Shown: in pieces, positions 32,461 through 44,374 of the stretch | How positions within the stretch are numbered: the stretch's first letter is position 1 | How the letters are laid out: each line of letters begins with the position of its first letter | Assembly (NCBI RefSeq): GCF_964204645.1 | Contig: NC_134031.1 | Coordinates: forward strand, 8,098,501-8,162,500 | DNA length: 64,000 nt | From: Tubulanus polymorphus | Taxonomy: Eukaryota > Nemertea > Palaeonemertea > Tubulaniformes > Tubulanidae | Direction: 5' to 3' | The notes under the pieces: model-generated | Databases searched by the model: none | What the model was told of the DNA's origin: nothing | The model's input: only the letters and a program-made list of their open reading frames with translations | Translations under genes and position numbers: made by a program

Positions 32461-33200
32461 AGGCGCGTTCACACGCCGAAATTTAGACCGGTCTAAATTT
32501 GGTCAAGTCCAATTTAGACCGGACCAAGTGTTCACACGGGCAAAAATACCGTTCCAAATTAGACCGGTCTAGTTTAGACCGGTCTAATTTGGCACGGTCT
32601 AAAAGAGCGAACCAGGTCTGGACCAAATTTAGGACTGGTCTAAATATGCGTGTGTGGACAGAAACTGGTACCAGGTCCGGTCTAAATCGTAATTCTGAAT
32701 CTCTGCGGTAGATGTCGCAACCTCTGCGGTAGAGTATGAGTCCAGTTTATTAAGTTTTAAATGCTTTTATTACCGTTTATTATTAAGTACTCTTTTTCCT
32801 CTCTATTCAATGGAAATGTTTGGAGCGTAATTCGTATTCGTATATCGCGATCATCATCCGTTTTACTGCCGTGCTTTGAACCGTGTTTAAACGACACTTA
32901 GAGTTTCAGCATGATAGATTAAAATCGAATTCGCAAAAATGTATAAACGTGACATAGGATCGAATTGGTCAAATGAAGAATGACTTGCTCTACTTGGAAT
33001 CTGGAAGCAAGACTTCATCCAGGCGCAATTAATTATTTAGCAGATGGCGACATCTTGTGGGCCCGATGACAAGCGATTTTATCACCGCGTGTCAAAACGC
33101 CGTGTGAACGCTTACCAAAATTTGGTCCGGTCTAAATTTGGACCGGACCAGGTACGGACCCATTTAGACCGGTCCAACTAGTTGTCGTGTGAACGCGGCT
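32461..33200. mobile_element. 740-bp Harbinger-like element with a Myb/SANT relic
   Basis: The TIRs are AGGCGCGTTCACACG and AGCCGCGTTCACACG, flanked by TAA on both sides (32458-32460 and 33201-33203), as in PIF/Harbinger. Subterminal copies of TAGACCGGTCTAAATTTGG occur at both ends. Inside, at 32939-33043 on the plus strand, one frame reads NWSNEE, a stop, then LALLGIWKQDFIQAQL, the pattern of the Myb/SANT-like protein encoded by Harbinger elements. The transposase itself is gone. Confidence 0.65.
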
Positions 33201-33710
33201 TAAGAGTGAAGTTAGAATATAATGTAGTGACCCACATTGGCTCAAACATGAACACTACTGTCAGAATGTTAGTCACTTAGAATTGCTAGCCTACAATAAT
33301 TTTGATCCATAGGCAATTGAGCAAGAAGCACAAAATTTCCCAGTGTAGTGAAAATACATACATGTGCATATATCTAAAATTAAGTATTCATTCATATTCA
33401 AGTAAAGCATTAAACAACCTATTGATTGCATGGCTGGGCATGGCTCTTCAAGCCCCTTATTCCAAGCAGTTACCACTTATAGATGCTAAACATGTTTTTG
33501 AAGATGTATCACTCATTTAAATTTAAGTCACTTTTTTAAAGAATTATATGAACTGTTCTATGGAAAAAATATCTTGATAAAACAATATGGCATTCCGAGA
33601 CTTGCTCGGCACTAAAATAGTTTGAGTTTACAATCTTGATCCTGATCCTGCCAGTTTTTAGGATACAGATCTGCCTAGGGTAGATACATGTCTAATTAGA
33701 TAAGATGATT

Positions 33711-33752
33711 CCACCTGATGATGGCTGTTCGTCAACAGCCGAAACGTTGTGG
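33711..33752 (+). ncRNA. Second hammerhead-ribozyme-like motif
   Basis: The core CTGATGA (33715-33721) is followed by stem II GGCTGTT/AACAGCC with loop CGTC, then GAAAC (33741-33745) and GTT. Helix I is CCAC (33711-33714) with GTGG (33749-33752). It has the same extra T between core and stem II as the motif at 17165. The following 100 bp end in GTGGGATTTC, parallel to the first locus, so this is probably a Penelope terminal-repeat fragment in an intron of zinc-finger gene 1. Confidence 0.65.
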
Positions 33753-34297
33753 TTTCATAATGATAAATTTGATCGTATAATTTTAAATTCGAAGTGTGGG
33801 ATTTCTTCATTTACCTACAGTATACACGGATTATAGTGCTTATTCAACAACTAAAATGTCCAATTAGATATCAAGACAATCCATTGAAGTGTTTTCAAAA
33901 TTTCCAGAAATATCTGGAATCCATCTACAGGCAGACAAATGGACGGGCAAAAAAAGGGAACAAAGTAGCCAACTGGAACTCAAGTCCCAAGTGGGCTAAA
34001 GATGTAAAAAACCAAAATTTTTCATAACTGCATTTAAGATTTCAAACTCAATTATGTGGATACAGCAACCAAAATTATGATATCATGTCAACAAGCAATA
34101 AACCAAGAGAGCCAGTGGCAAAATGTGCTCTATCAAGTCCATAACATATAGATACTCTACAGTGCCTTGCGTGATGAATCAATTATGCTGCACGTAGGCC
34201 TACCCAGCAATGCAGTGAAGGGTCCTTAATGATGAGACCCTGCATAACCAGTATATATTTCTAATGCTATTAATAATTCTAAAGATTAGATTTTTAC

Positions 34298-34381
34298 CTG
34301 TATGTGTTCGTTTATGGCAGATCAAATTATACTTCTTTGTGAATGCTTTGGAACATAAATCACATTTATGTGGTTTTTCAC
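34298..34381 (-). CDS. Zinc-finger gene 1, internal exon (one C2H2 finger)
   Basis: An 84-bp exon bounded by acceptor CAATTTTCAG and donor CAG|GTAAAAA. It encodes one finger ([19 protein letters not shown], then KRTH) with the linker GEKP at its start and TG at its end. Both splice phases match the neighbouring exons (37628-37760 and 28503-31312), so the finger linkers read continuously. It is too short for ORF-length criteria alone but strongly supported by splice phase. Confidence 0.8.
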
Positions 34382-34925
34382 CTGAAAATTGGATAAAAAT
34401 ACATGTATAATCATCCACATGTTAACCTTTTCACTACCAAGAAACCAAGATTTTTGTCACTAATTAGCTAACCTATGGTTTGCTTTGTCTATCACTAGCT
34501 GATAACATCATACTTCCAATTCATTTGCCTGTCGTGAAAAATTTCACTAAAACAAATGGCACACTTTCTATCTATAAGGTCCTGAGATCTGATTTATTCA
34601 ACAGAGGTGTATTATAATGCCTATTCTAAAATTTCTTATGAATCTTTCCTCTTAAAATTCTTTTCTTATAAATTCGAACTAAATTTTTTGGGAAATCATC
34701 GAAACTATACCAAAATCTAAGCAAATTGCCATCTTTTTGTATATAAGCGTTTCTGTAAAATCATAATAGACCCGGACTGGTAGTACTACGATATAATTTA
34801 CTTCAGTATGGAGTTGTTAGTACAGGCCAGTGAGATGTTAGTACAGGGCGAACAAGGTATCAAAACCTCTGCCTAATATGATCTGATTGACCAATGCAAT
34901 TCAATTTCAACTTTACTGATCTTAA

Positions 34926-35418
34926 CCTATTAGTCCTCAAACCGCCCGCCCCGCCTATTACTCCTAAAGCCACCCAAATCCACCCTGACTCCTCTTTTCA
35001 TCTACTACACAAAAACGGTTACAGCGAACCCAATTACTTAGGATAAACTTGACACCCAAGAGGTCAAAATCTGTACAGAAATCAACATCTTCATATCTGA
35101 AATTCTCGAGTATTAGGAGTATGAACATGACATGAACATGACAGACCCAAGTGCTCACTTTTATCCAAGTAACTGTGATTGAATTTTGGGGCAAAATGTC
35201 ACAATTTTGGTAGCCCATCTCATCAAATCTTATATCAAATGAAGGCATAGTGCGTTTACAACAAAATAACACAAACTTGTAACTTACAGTCTTACAGTAA
35301 GACATGACAATGAACTGGAAATGAGCTACCGGGGTATTCAGTTTCACAATAAATGTGGATTTTCCCTCTTCTGATGAGTAACAAACACTACATAGTAAAA
35401 TTCCTGAGTGCTAATGGG
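34926..35418. mobile_element. 493-bp piggyBac-like MITE, TTAA target
   Basis: TTAA flanks both ends. The inverted ends are CCTATTAGTCCTCA and CCCATTAGCACTCA, with three mismatches. No transposase domain is visible in the ORF inside. Confidence 0.5.
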
Positions 35419-35422
35419 TTAA

Positions 35423-36527
35423 AACTTTGTTTTACAGATACACCAACATGGCCTAAGATCTAGCAACCACCGCCTCGACTCATCGAGGCAGAAATTTATC
35501 AATTACAGGGTTCATAGTGTCCATGACCGATCTCATTTAATGACTTTCAAGTACTGTTTTGACTCAGATACCTGGAATGCTGAAATCTACATTTTCCAGG
35601 ATTCTGAAATCTACACTTATTAGGGATTCTTATATACTTATATATGGTAAGACAAAACTTTTGATATGAATAGGCCTAGGCAAAATGTATCAGCATCCTT
35701 GTCTGATATGAAAAAAATACGGTTATTGACTCATATAAATATGATTATTGAAACAGAGTTGTTGCTTGATTATGATTGCTCCTTTGAAGGTTTTAAAGGC
35801 GATGCATATATTTATCAATCTTCCCCTCTTGCCTCCCGCCCTTACAATAAGACCTGCGTTTAATCCATTTTTAGACCCAACAAGTCTAACCTGTGTTTTA
35901 GACCGAAAATTTCGGTCAGAAAATGACCTGTACAAGTGTTCTAGTACAGCACATCACACTACAATGCGGTACATAGGTATTCATTGCTTAGCAGAAGACT
36001 GTGTAATTTCATGGGTCAGACGAAACATGGGGTAGTAAATTGGGGTATCCCAATGGGGTAGTAGGTTGCCTAGGGTACCTCATAACTCCATATTTCATAC
36101 ATTTTTAGTCTAGTAACCAGTCAAATTCTTGATTACTTATGCAGGTCTTGGGTCCTATCAATGACATCATCCTGCGTAAGATATTGAATTTTTCACAGAT
36201 TGCAATTTACTCAATAAGGATGTGAATGTGAGGGGACAGGACTCTATATACAAGGAACTATTCTTAGAAATGTAATTCTCCATATACTTTGAATTAATGA
36301 AATGATGGAATGGTGGGACTCGAATAAACGACATTAGTTATAACTACGTCACTGAATACAAAACGACTTCGATGTAGTTTAAGACTGGTTTCGTAAAAGC
36401 ACTGCATGCCATACAAACTTTCAAGAAGCATTTCAAACTTTTTTGATTCAGTTTTAGAAAAAAATGGATATTTGTTTTTAATATAGAATTTTTACCCCAG
36501 TACTTCTCCTGTGGGTAAAAACTATTC
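35423..36527. other. Intron sequence between two piggyBac-like MITEs
   Basis: No exon or repeat is confidently recognised. Overlapping short ORFs on both strands at 35720-36035 are not credible genes. Confidence 0.35.
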
Positions 36528-36531
36528 TTAA

Positions 36532-36948
36532 CTCATTGCCTGCCAAAAAACGTACTGGTATGTCCGATATCTCCCATCACTTGCCTGCCAAAACCATACT
36601 GGTACGGTTGACTTGTTTCTTAACTTTAACGATAGATGACGAATTCATCGCACAACACCAAAACAAACGATCATCAGTCGTTCTATGCAGTGTGTTAATG
36701 GCGTCATCGATTGAAATAAGGGCTGAACATGCAGGAGAGGGCATATTTTCGGCAAAATACACCCTCTGCACTTTTCACTTTTAGAAGAAATGCCGCTTAT
36801 TTTACATAAAAAAGCAAGACCAGATGAACAAAAGGAAACAAATTTGATGAAGATATCTCTTCTAGTTTTTGTTTTATGAATCTCTGAAAACACGGAAATC
36901 CTGGCAAAGTGCAACATTTCCTGAAAAATAGGCCTGGCAGGCAAAGAG
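36532..36948. mobile_element. 417-bp piggyBac-like MITE, TTAA target
   Basis: TTAA at 36528-36531 and 36949-36952 flanks inverted ends CTCATTGCCTGCCA and CTCTTTGCCTGCCA (one mismatch). A second TTGCCTGCCAAAACCATACT lies at about 36581, just inside the left end. The TTAA duplication and CTTTGCCTGCC-like ends suggest piggyBac. Confidence 0.7.
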
Positions 36949-37009
36949 TTAACAAGGAGCCTATCGGCTTATAAAGCTGCGCTGTGTGATTCTAAGGAAT
37001 GGAAGCTGC

Positions 37010-37520
37010 ATACCTAGGGGTGCCCCCTTTAGGCCAAATCCAAAAAGGGCTCTGTACTTTGTAGGTATTGGTCCATAGAACATTCATACCAAATTTGGAC
37101 TTGATCTGATTAAAACTGTAGGACTAATAGCAATTTGAAGAAATAGAAACTCCACTCCCAGGGGCGCCCCCTGGTGGATGAATCAAAAAAATTGCTCTGT
37201 TACTTCATAGGCCGTGGTCCATAGAACATTCATACCAAATTTGGAATTGATCTGATAAAAACTGTAGGACAAGTAGCGATTAGAAGAAATAGAAATTCCA
37301 ACCCAGGGGCGCCCCCTGGTGGACAAATCCAAAAAATGGCTCTGTAACTTTATATGCCTTGGCCCATAGAACATTCATACCAAATTTGGAATTGATCTGA
37401 TTAAAACTGTAGGACTAGTAGCGATTTGAAGGAAAAGTTGACGAACGAACCTACGAACAAACGGACGATGACCGCTCACCCCCTAACCCATTAGCTCCAC
37501 TGACCTTTGGTCACAGCGGA
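37010..37520 (+). repeat. Three tandem ~150-bp units with CTCF-like cores
   Basis: Each unit has the order GGGGCGCCCCCTGGTGG, GGCTCTGT, CCATAGAACATTCATACCAA, CTGTAGGACTAGTAGCGATT. Two units carry the full GGGGCGCCCCCTGGTGG (37161-37177 and 37306-37322), whose reverse complement CCACCAGGGGGCGCCCC matches the CTCF core closely. The last unit runs into an ACGAACGAACC-rich end with an inverted TTAGCTCC/GGAGCTAA, which may be the end of a SINE- or MITE-like element. Confidence 0.7.
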
Positions 37521-37627
37521 GCTAAAAAGCATGTACGATGTGAGATTTAAGTTACCCCAATATAGTACCCCAATAGGACAACCAGATAAGTGTGAGGCAA
37601 GCTTCAGCACTGCTCACTTAGGATTAC

Positions 37628-37760
37628 CTGTATGAATTCTGCGATGGAGGAACATAACTGAATATGATGCGAAACATTTTCCACAGAAACGACATTCAAA
37701 TTTTTTTTCAACTTTGTGTGAATCCAGATGTTTCTGGAAATCAGATTTCAGTAGAAATGT
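37628..37760 (-). CDS. Zinc-finger gene 1, internal exon (one and a half fingers)
   Basis: The acceptor is TTTTTTTTCAG and the donor is CAG|GTAATCC. It encodes the second half of a finger begun in the upstream exon (TFLLKSDFQKHLDSH), then a complete finger (FECRFCGKCFASYSVMFLH, then RRIH) and the first part of the TG linker. Splitting a finger between its Cys pair and its helix is unusual, but the phases fit (phase 0 in, phase 1 out). Confidence 0.8.
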
Positions 37761-37845
37761 CTGAAAAAAAATTCAATGAATAGACTAAGGATTTATGTTC
37801 TTCAGCGCTATTGTTGTAAGTTACGGCTTGGACATGTACACTTAC

Positions 37846-38153
37846 CTTTTGACATTCAGAACACTTATGATCCCCCCATTCTTCCTGATCCAAGTAGGTT
37901 AGTGTATCTTTCTTCTTCAGCGGAACAACTGCCCCATCTAACATCACTGGTCTTACAATAGCAGGGGGCCCTGGTAAAGATGTACCTTTTATGGTTGATG
38001 AAGTCAATGGTGGTAATGCAACCATTGTTGTCATAGGGGCTGTTGTCATATTGATCATTGCTGGGTTAATGGTATTTGGTTCGTATTGTGATAATGTTGT
38101 GGGCTGCTGTTCACCCAGTCTTGATATTGGCAAGCCTTCCATTCTCAAGTCAC
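37846..38153 (-). CDS. Zinc-finger gene 1, first coding exon
   Basis: The likely start is the ATG at 38142 (MEGLPISRL). The exon begins after acceptor GGGGCAG at 38154-38156 and ends at donor AAAAG|GTAAG. It encodes about 85 residues rich in Thr, Pro and Met (for example MTTAPMTTMVALPP), then a short acidic stretch and the Cys pair of a finger (HKCSECQK), completed by the next exon. The acceptor just before it implies a 5' UTR exon upstream. The four exons together give about 1,100 residues with 11 fingers. Confidence 0.7.
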
Positions 38154-41100
38154 CTGCCCCTAAAAAAAGCCAAAGATTAACTCAAATCTTGAAGGCATCT
38201 TTCCACCATAAATATACAGCAAGAGCCCCTTGAATCAATGTTAATGTTGATTACAATCTACTTTCATAGATATCGCCAGGGAAATAGTGGAATCCGGGGT
38301 TAACATAACACAGAATCATTTGGGAATCACATAATTTTCCATATATAGACAGCAAAATTGACGTATTCAAGTCTTAAGCATGCGAATCACTGGGCATGTT
38401 CCATTTGAGGTCAAGTCCGATATTTCTACCAGCACATATTTGATTACCCATTGCAAACAAAAAATAATAATAAGAACCACAAGCCAAACATTCACACCAA
38501 TAAATCAGTTGTTTCCCTTTTATGTTGATCACAGAAGTGACAGGTCATCATACTTTTGGCACTCACGAGGGGCAGAATTAGAAGGCGGCTAAAAGCTTGA
38601 ACAGAGATCTGTGAAAATTGTTGGGGAAAAGTTAATTAGGTAGTTTCTTATGGATGTGTAATACCCTTATTGGAAACTATCAGCAACAAATTAAGGGCAA
38701 CAAACAAATTTGAATCCTAATAACAACAAATCTGTTAATCCTTCACAATCTATTCAACAGGAAGAAGTAACACTTCATCATGTTAGATAATGAAAAATTA
38801 ATTGATATGAAGTAATATCAGCAATGACCAAACAAACTTTTTCTCTGGTCCACTTTTGCTTTAATTGATATATCACATAGTGTAAAATACGTTGTACAAT
38901 TTAATTTCACTTTTAAATGATTTAAAAGCACCCAAAACGGAGTTTAAAGTATAGATCACAATGTTGATTGAGAAGAGAAGTAGGGACATAAGTACCTGGG
39001 GACAGCTTTGCTCATTATCGCGCAGTATACAAAAATAAAGTCTAATTCGAGGACCTTCGCCGAAATTCCACTGGATTCTGTGATTATACGAAATGATAAC
39101 ATCACCTTTTATCCAGTTTTTATCATTTCACTACTGAAGTTAAGGGCAGATTCGTGATCGTAGCTCTACACAAATATGAAACCTCTTGAAAAATGTCATC
39201 AGGTCAGACTTAATACTATAATATGGAGGTTTTCCTAAATATATGTACATAATTAATCCCTTTAATTCAGAAGCAATCATTTGTATTAAAGGGAGTGTTC
39301 AAATACATGTAATAGTTTTTACAGCAATTTTGCCCATTTTTTATAACCTCCCCATGTAACAGCATACTGTAAGTACAAATACTATTGACCCCTACCACTT
39401 AGTACTTATTGGCTTAACCATTTTAAGTGTCATCAGTGCTCATTTGTAGATAGAAAAGTTTTTTAAAAGAAAATATCGATATGCTTTGACCTATAGGCTT
39501 GATATTGGATAGTGTCACTGTCATTGGAAAGAACGAAAAGAATCTGTTTTATCTATGTTTTGAGTAGTTTAGGTTTAGAAAATTATTGATTTGTTATTGT
39601 TAACTATCTTAGAGTAGAACTGGGTCAAAGAAAATGTGATTCATTTTTAGTTGTTTACAGTTTTAGAATTGTAAAAGATACATTTCGCGGATACAGCATG
39701 TTCAATGCATAGATTACGAAGGTAGAACTGTCACCAAGAGGATTTTTTGACAACATTCTGCATTTGTTTCTGGAGGCAAATGTGTTGATGATGGCAGTGT
39801 AAACAAGCTTGAGATTTGGTCAATCCTCCTAACCGCAATTTTGATTTGCGGATACACCATTCAGCAAACTAGTTTTGATATATGTATGTTAATAGTGGCT
39901 TGAAAATTCTGTGAATTCTTTGCTCAGCAAAAAATAGGGGGAACGGCACGCGCCGCGTACGCCCCCCGTCTGGATCCGCCACTGTAGAAAATGGAATTTC
40001 TGGACTTTCGGTAGTAGTATATATACTGGTCCTACGTAATTCAGGCATTGTAAGTAAAGTTGGTTTGTTCCATCGTAATCGTGGAAGACATCTATGCCAG
40101 CTTGTATAAACTGTAAATAAAGGTTTATCTGTTGGACATCGGTCTTCAGTGGAGAATCGTCTTCAATGGAGGAAGTCTACTCAACAGTTCATAGCAGAGA
40201 GCAATTTATAGTGCCTCAACAGTCCTAGTGTTCATCTCATCACGGGAAATTGGGGTTACCCAGAGTTTTGTTCTCGCCACCGAGGATGTTCAATATCGAA
40301 TTACAGTCAAGGCTCCTTACGCCAGCCCTGGGTCTCTCAAAATATTGGCAGTTTAACAAATGTGGCGGTATAACGAAATGGAGATCATGAGAGTTGAAAT
40401 AGTATACAAGACATGACTATTGACCAAATCCAAAATAGCCATCAATTAATCTTAATCTAGGAAGCATAAAGGTCTTAGCTTATTTCATTTAGATGATTTA
40501 AATGATACAGTAGATGTATGATACTGCCGGCCACATGTATCGATTCATAATAACAGATGGGAAACATCATTGACAAAAGACGTTGGCAGCATAATAAATG
40601 TTTTCTCTATGAGTTAGAATAGGACTGTTCTAGGATTTAGTTGGCGTTATGGTGGAGGGCGAGAGGTGGTATAATGAGAGCTATTTACATACATAGGTAC
40701 GAAATGAACTGTGCACAAGGAAATTCTCGGCAATATAGGTGGATTTGGTGGTACTACGGATGGCTGTATAATAAGTGTTGACTGTATATATTTCATTGGT
40801 ACCAGTTGCAATGCAGAGTCGTAGAATATAACATGTTGTATGATCGTGTCCGAGTTTCAAGGTCATTGATTTTTGAATGGTCATCAGAGGGTGTTGAATA
40901 GCCGAATAACTTAGTATTTTCATATTAAACTTGTTACTTACCTGTACTAGAAAAACACCAATTGTAGTCCCTAAACACAGACTTTTACTCATTCACATTG
41001 TTTCTGCTGGCCGCTATGTCTTTCAATAGTCACATTGTAACAGGGTGAAGGCTATGCTTGAGAAAATGCACCCTACATAGCAGGAACAAGGCTCTATTTA

Positions 41101-41449
41101 ATACGAATAGCTATTGGCTAAGGGATGGAAACAAGCAGCAGATTGATTTCCAAGCATACAATGTCCAAGGTTGGGTCCTAGGACAACTAGACATTTTTTG
41201 GATCAATCCCAGTTTTTCAGTCCAATGAGTACCTAAATCATGGAATGGAAGGAATTCAGAGAATTGATGTGTTCTTTTTTATTCATTCTAATGATGCAAA
41301 TACATGCACACATACAACTGTAATACACATGTATCTTAATGACTACAGAACATAAAGAAATTCATACAGATATATCAAATACATGCGACAAAATTTACTG
41401 GCATGGGCAGTTCAAATTTTATCAAGTTTTGAGTGAAACAAGAATTTTG
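38154..41449. other. Upstream region or 5' intron of zinc-finger gene 1
   Basis: No coding exon is confidently placed. A sequence CGTCTGGATCCGCCACTG at about 39969-39986 looks like one terminus of a hAT-like element (CAGTGGCGGATCC in reverse), but its partner was not found. CAGTCAAGGCTCC at about 40303 resembles a pogo-like end without a convincing partner. Confidence 0.35.
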
Positions 41450-42050
41450 GACTGTGGCTGTCATTTTGGATGACCTACGAAGTAAGAAACAACAAGCTAC
41501 ATCCTCCCATCCATCTTTATTGTAGACTGTAGAAAGGAAACAAAGTCCATAACTCCCATTTTACAACAGGGGTGGATTTAGGAGTTCCCAGGGGTCCCCT
41601 GCCTTGCCATTGAGGTTGCCCTTCTCTTCTCGGAAATTGCATATTTTCAGATGTATTTCTTCAAAAATATCTAACACTGAGGATAGAACCCAGCTTATTG
41701 TCTATGAGCTATAATGTCTATGCTGCTTCAGAACAATGCTTATCTGAAAAATGCCTCAGTAATTTCTTCAGGATCCCTGCCTTCAACTTTTCCTAGATCT
41801 GCCCCATGCGCGCATATATATGGTTTTGCTGACAACCTTGGATGACCTACGTGAGTCAAAAACAATAGGGTACCAATAGCAGGTACCCTTACCCAAATAT
41901 TAAGTTATAAGAAAATTAGTCCAAATTGGTCCAAAACTGCAGACTGTAGATGGTCCAAAATGCTTATTTCATACACATATATGCTCTTGGTGATCATCTT
42001 AGGTGACCGACATAAGTAAAAAACAAAGGGCTAATCATCATCCCACCCCT
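41450..42050 (+). repeat. Three diverged copies of a GGATGACCTACG-type unit
   Basis: TTTTGGATGACCTACGAAGT (41464), CTTGGATGACCTACGTGAGT (41841) and a weaker CTTAGGTGACCGACATAAGT (41998) are each followed by AAAAACAA and a C-rich patch. The unit is about 150-380 bp with uneven spacing. Confidence 0.45.
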
Positions 42051-42341
42051 AATCTAAATATAAAGCAGAGCTACCAACCCCTGATAATTGTTTTGCGGGT
42101 CAGCCAACAATTTCAGGGACATCCTAAAATTTAAGCATTTAAGCTTTTCAACCTTCAATCCAGCACTTATCATGTCCCCAGGTGAAGTGAGCTGCATCGA
42201 GAAAAAAAGTATCATAAAATTCATAGAAAATATTTAGGAAATCTAACTGAATGTATGGGAGAGTTAAGTACGGTAGAATTCGCTCAAGTTGGATCTTTTG
42301 GGACCATAAAAATGTGTCAGACTTGAATTGGATGTAATGTA

Positions 42342-43126
42342 CAGTCAACTCCTCTTAGTCCATATAAGTAAGTGGGACCTGGCAAAATCATACGGATTAA
42401 CTGAAAATATGGATTATTTGAAAATTCTCGGATATCTAATACCTGGCCTAGTATAGGCAGGACATAACCCTCAAGGGGTGTTTCTTCTTACAGTAGCATT
42501 TGCATCAATTTGTTTAAGTTCAGAAATAAAACGTAAACATAACTGAATAATTTATCAAGTATTTGAACAAGAAACAACAGGACTTAGAAAAAACCACAGA
42601 AAAGAACCATGGGTCCAGTAGGATCAACTGAGTACATCTTAGTTTTGAGCACAAAAATCGATTTGTTCTCGGATTTGCAATGACGTATTAACAGCTGATA
42701 AAGATGAAATGGATGTTCAACTTGGATGATATATATCACTGGGAAAGCTCTTCTAGAGGGATTTCCAACTGATGCCCTTCTGAAGGGCTTTCCCTGTAGA
42801 GTTATCATCAAGAAACAACAAGGTCAAGCGTCGATTAGTAGAATGGGGAAAGATTCATCGAAATTTACACATTTCCTCCCTGTATTTCCAAACGGCTTAA
42901 AGCTGATGGAAAAACTCTCCATATTACTTTCAACTCATATTTCCTATCCTAATGACAAAATATCAGCTTTGTATATCCAGTGGTTACAATTTGTGCCATC
43001 AAGTGCTAACAGAAAGAGGAGTGGACTGACTGTTTTTCAAATAGACCTTTAGTGTCACAAAGATATTTAAAAAAACATTGTTGTTAAACAGTTATCCGAT
43101 TTGATCAGATCCGGCGGAGTCTACTG
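42342..43126. mobile_element. 785-bp pogo-like element, TA target
   Basis: The left end is CAGTCAACTCCTCTTAGTCC and the inverted right end CAGTAGACTCCGCCGGATC, each flanked by TA. The ORFs inside (108 codons on plus) show no transposase motif that I recognise. Confidence 0.5.
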
Positions 43127-44374
43127 TACCAACTGCTAGTTCCACAGTGTTCATATCAAATCAAATTTGCCGTATCAAATCATGCCTGAGTACGACTGCT
43201 AGCCCCTAAGTGTTCACTTGCCTGGTTTTATTACCCATGACATATATCGATTACTCATTCAGCCCCTACCATTAGCAAAGAATAGCCAAGTTCCCATTGA
43301 AAACATTGAAATGAATAAAAACCGAGACATTTTTCCTTGACAAAAGCTAGTTGTGACATTTTCATGCTTCCCAGGACAGCAGGAACATCCATGACCGTCC
43401 CGAAAAATGCGAGACACTTGGCAGCTGACAAATTAATAAAATCAACCAAAAACTATCAAATAGGACCAAGGGGCATAATGCCTATTTTTTGGACACCCAT
43501 CCGGATTGATGAAGGCAATGACAATCCTCTAAGGCTTCTGGCTGGCTGAGGGGTAAAGGGTTAATTGGCTTAGTAAATATGTTCATAAACTCACTAAGTC
43601 CTTACTATAATTCATTATGATAAATTCTCTTGACAGTTTTGAGACACAGTTTTGAGTTATAAAAGCTTAATTTATCAAAAAATGCAGTAACTCTAGGGGT
43701 TACTCTTAGCAAGTGAATGATCAGAACAAAATGTGTACTCATTTGCGTTTAAAAGCAGCTCTTTTAACATGCCCTTTGTTAGATATTCAATATGTTTGAC
43801 TACCAATCAAATCAATAACTCAACCTTTAACAAATACAGTCAATGTCCGTTATGCCTACAATGCCATCCTTCTAATTCCATTGCTAGTTTAACACCAACC
43901 TTTTTCAGAAAACAAATTTGCCTAATCTAACTCAAATTCAATGAAAACACAATGTATCATTCTTTAAACGCAAATTTCGTTATAATGCCATGTTTACCAT
44001 TGGTCCTAACAGTGGCATTATAACAGACTTTGACTGTACATACATATAGGCTACCTATTCAAATATGTTTACAACCAGTTTTGAATAGACTTATTTTTTA
44101 ATCAACTGGCTGAAAATGTAGCTGATAAAATAAGATTCACTGCCATCCCAGAAACTGATAGAATACTCAAGACATAACATTAAACAACTGAAAACAAATC
44201 ACTGTTAACCCCTATACGTTTTTTTTTTAGAACAGATCACGCCTGTATCAACTCTCAATATACTGCCATAGTCTATACCAACAAAATCCCAAATCACCAA
44301 TGAAGGCGTTATACTGGGTGACTGTATCCAATGTACGGAGGGCCCCATTATAACAAACATCAGACGGAAAAATT
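43127..44374. other. Stretch between pogo-like element and zinc-finger gene 2
   Basis: GACTTTGACTGTACA at about 44026-44040 resembles another pogo-like end. A sequence GAGGGGTAAAGGGTTAA near 43549 resembles a piggyBac-type end. Neither has a clear partner. The last 300 bp are the 3' flank of zinc-finger gene 2. Confidence 0.35.

Noticed and set aside
39960-39987. hAT-like terminus CTGGATCCGCCACTG
   Set aside because: No inverted partner or 8-bp duplication was found, so only a lone end can be claimed.
40942-40992. Candidate 5' exon of zinc-finger gene 1 (MSKSLCLG then a perfect GTAAGT donor)
   Set aside because: Its phase 0 end meets a stop codon when joined to the exon at 37846-38153 with either nearby acceptor, so it would need another exon between.
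41569-41812. Possible 244-bp MITE with CAGGGGTGGATTTAGGA and CATGGGGCAGATCTAGGA ends
   Set aside because: The ends match only partly and no target duplication is present.
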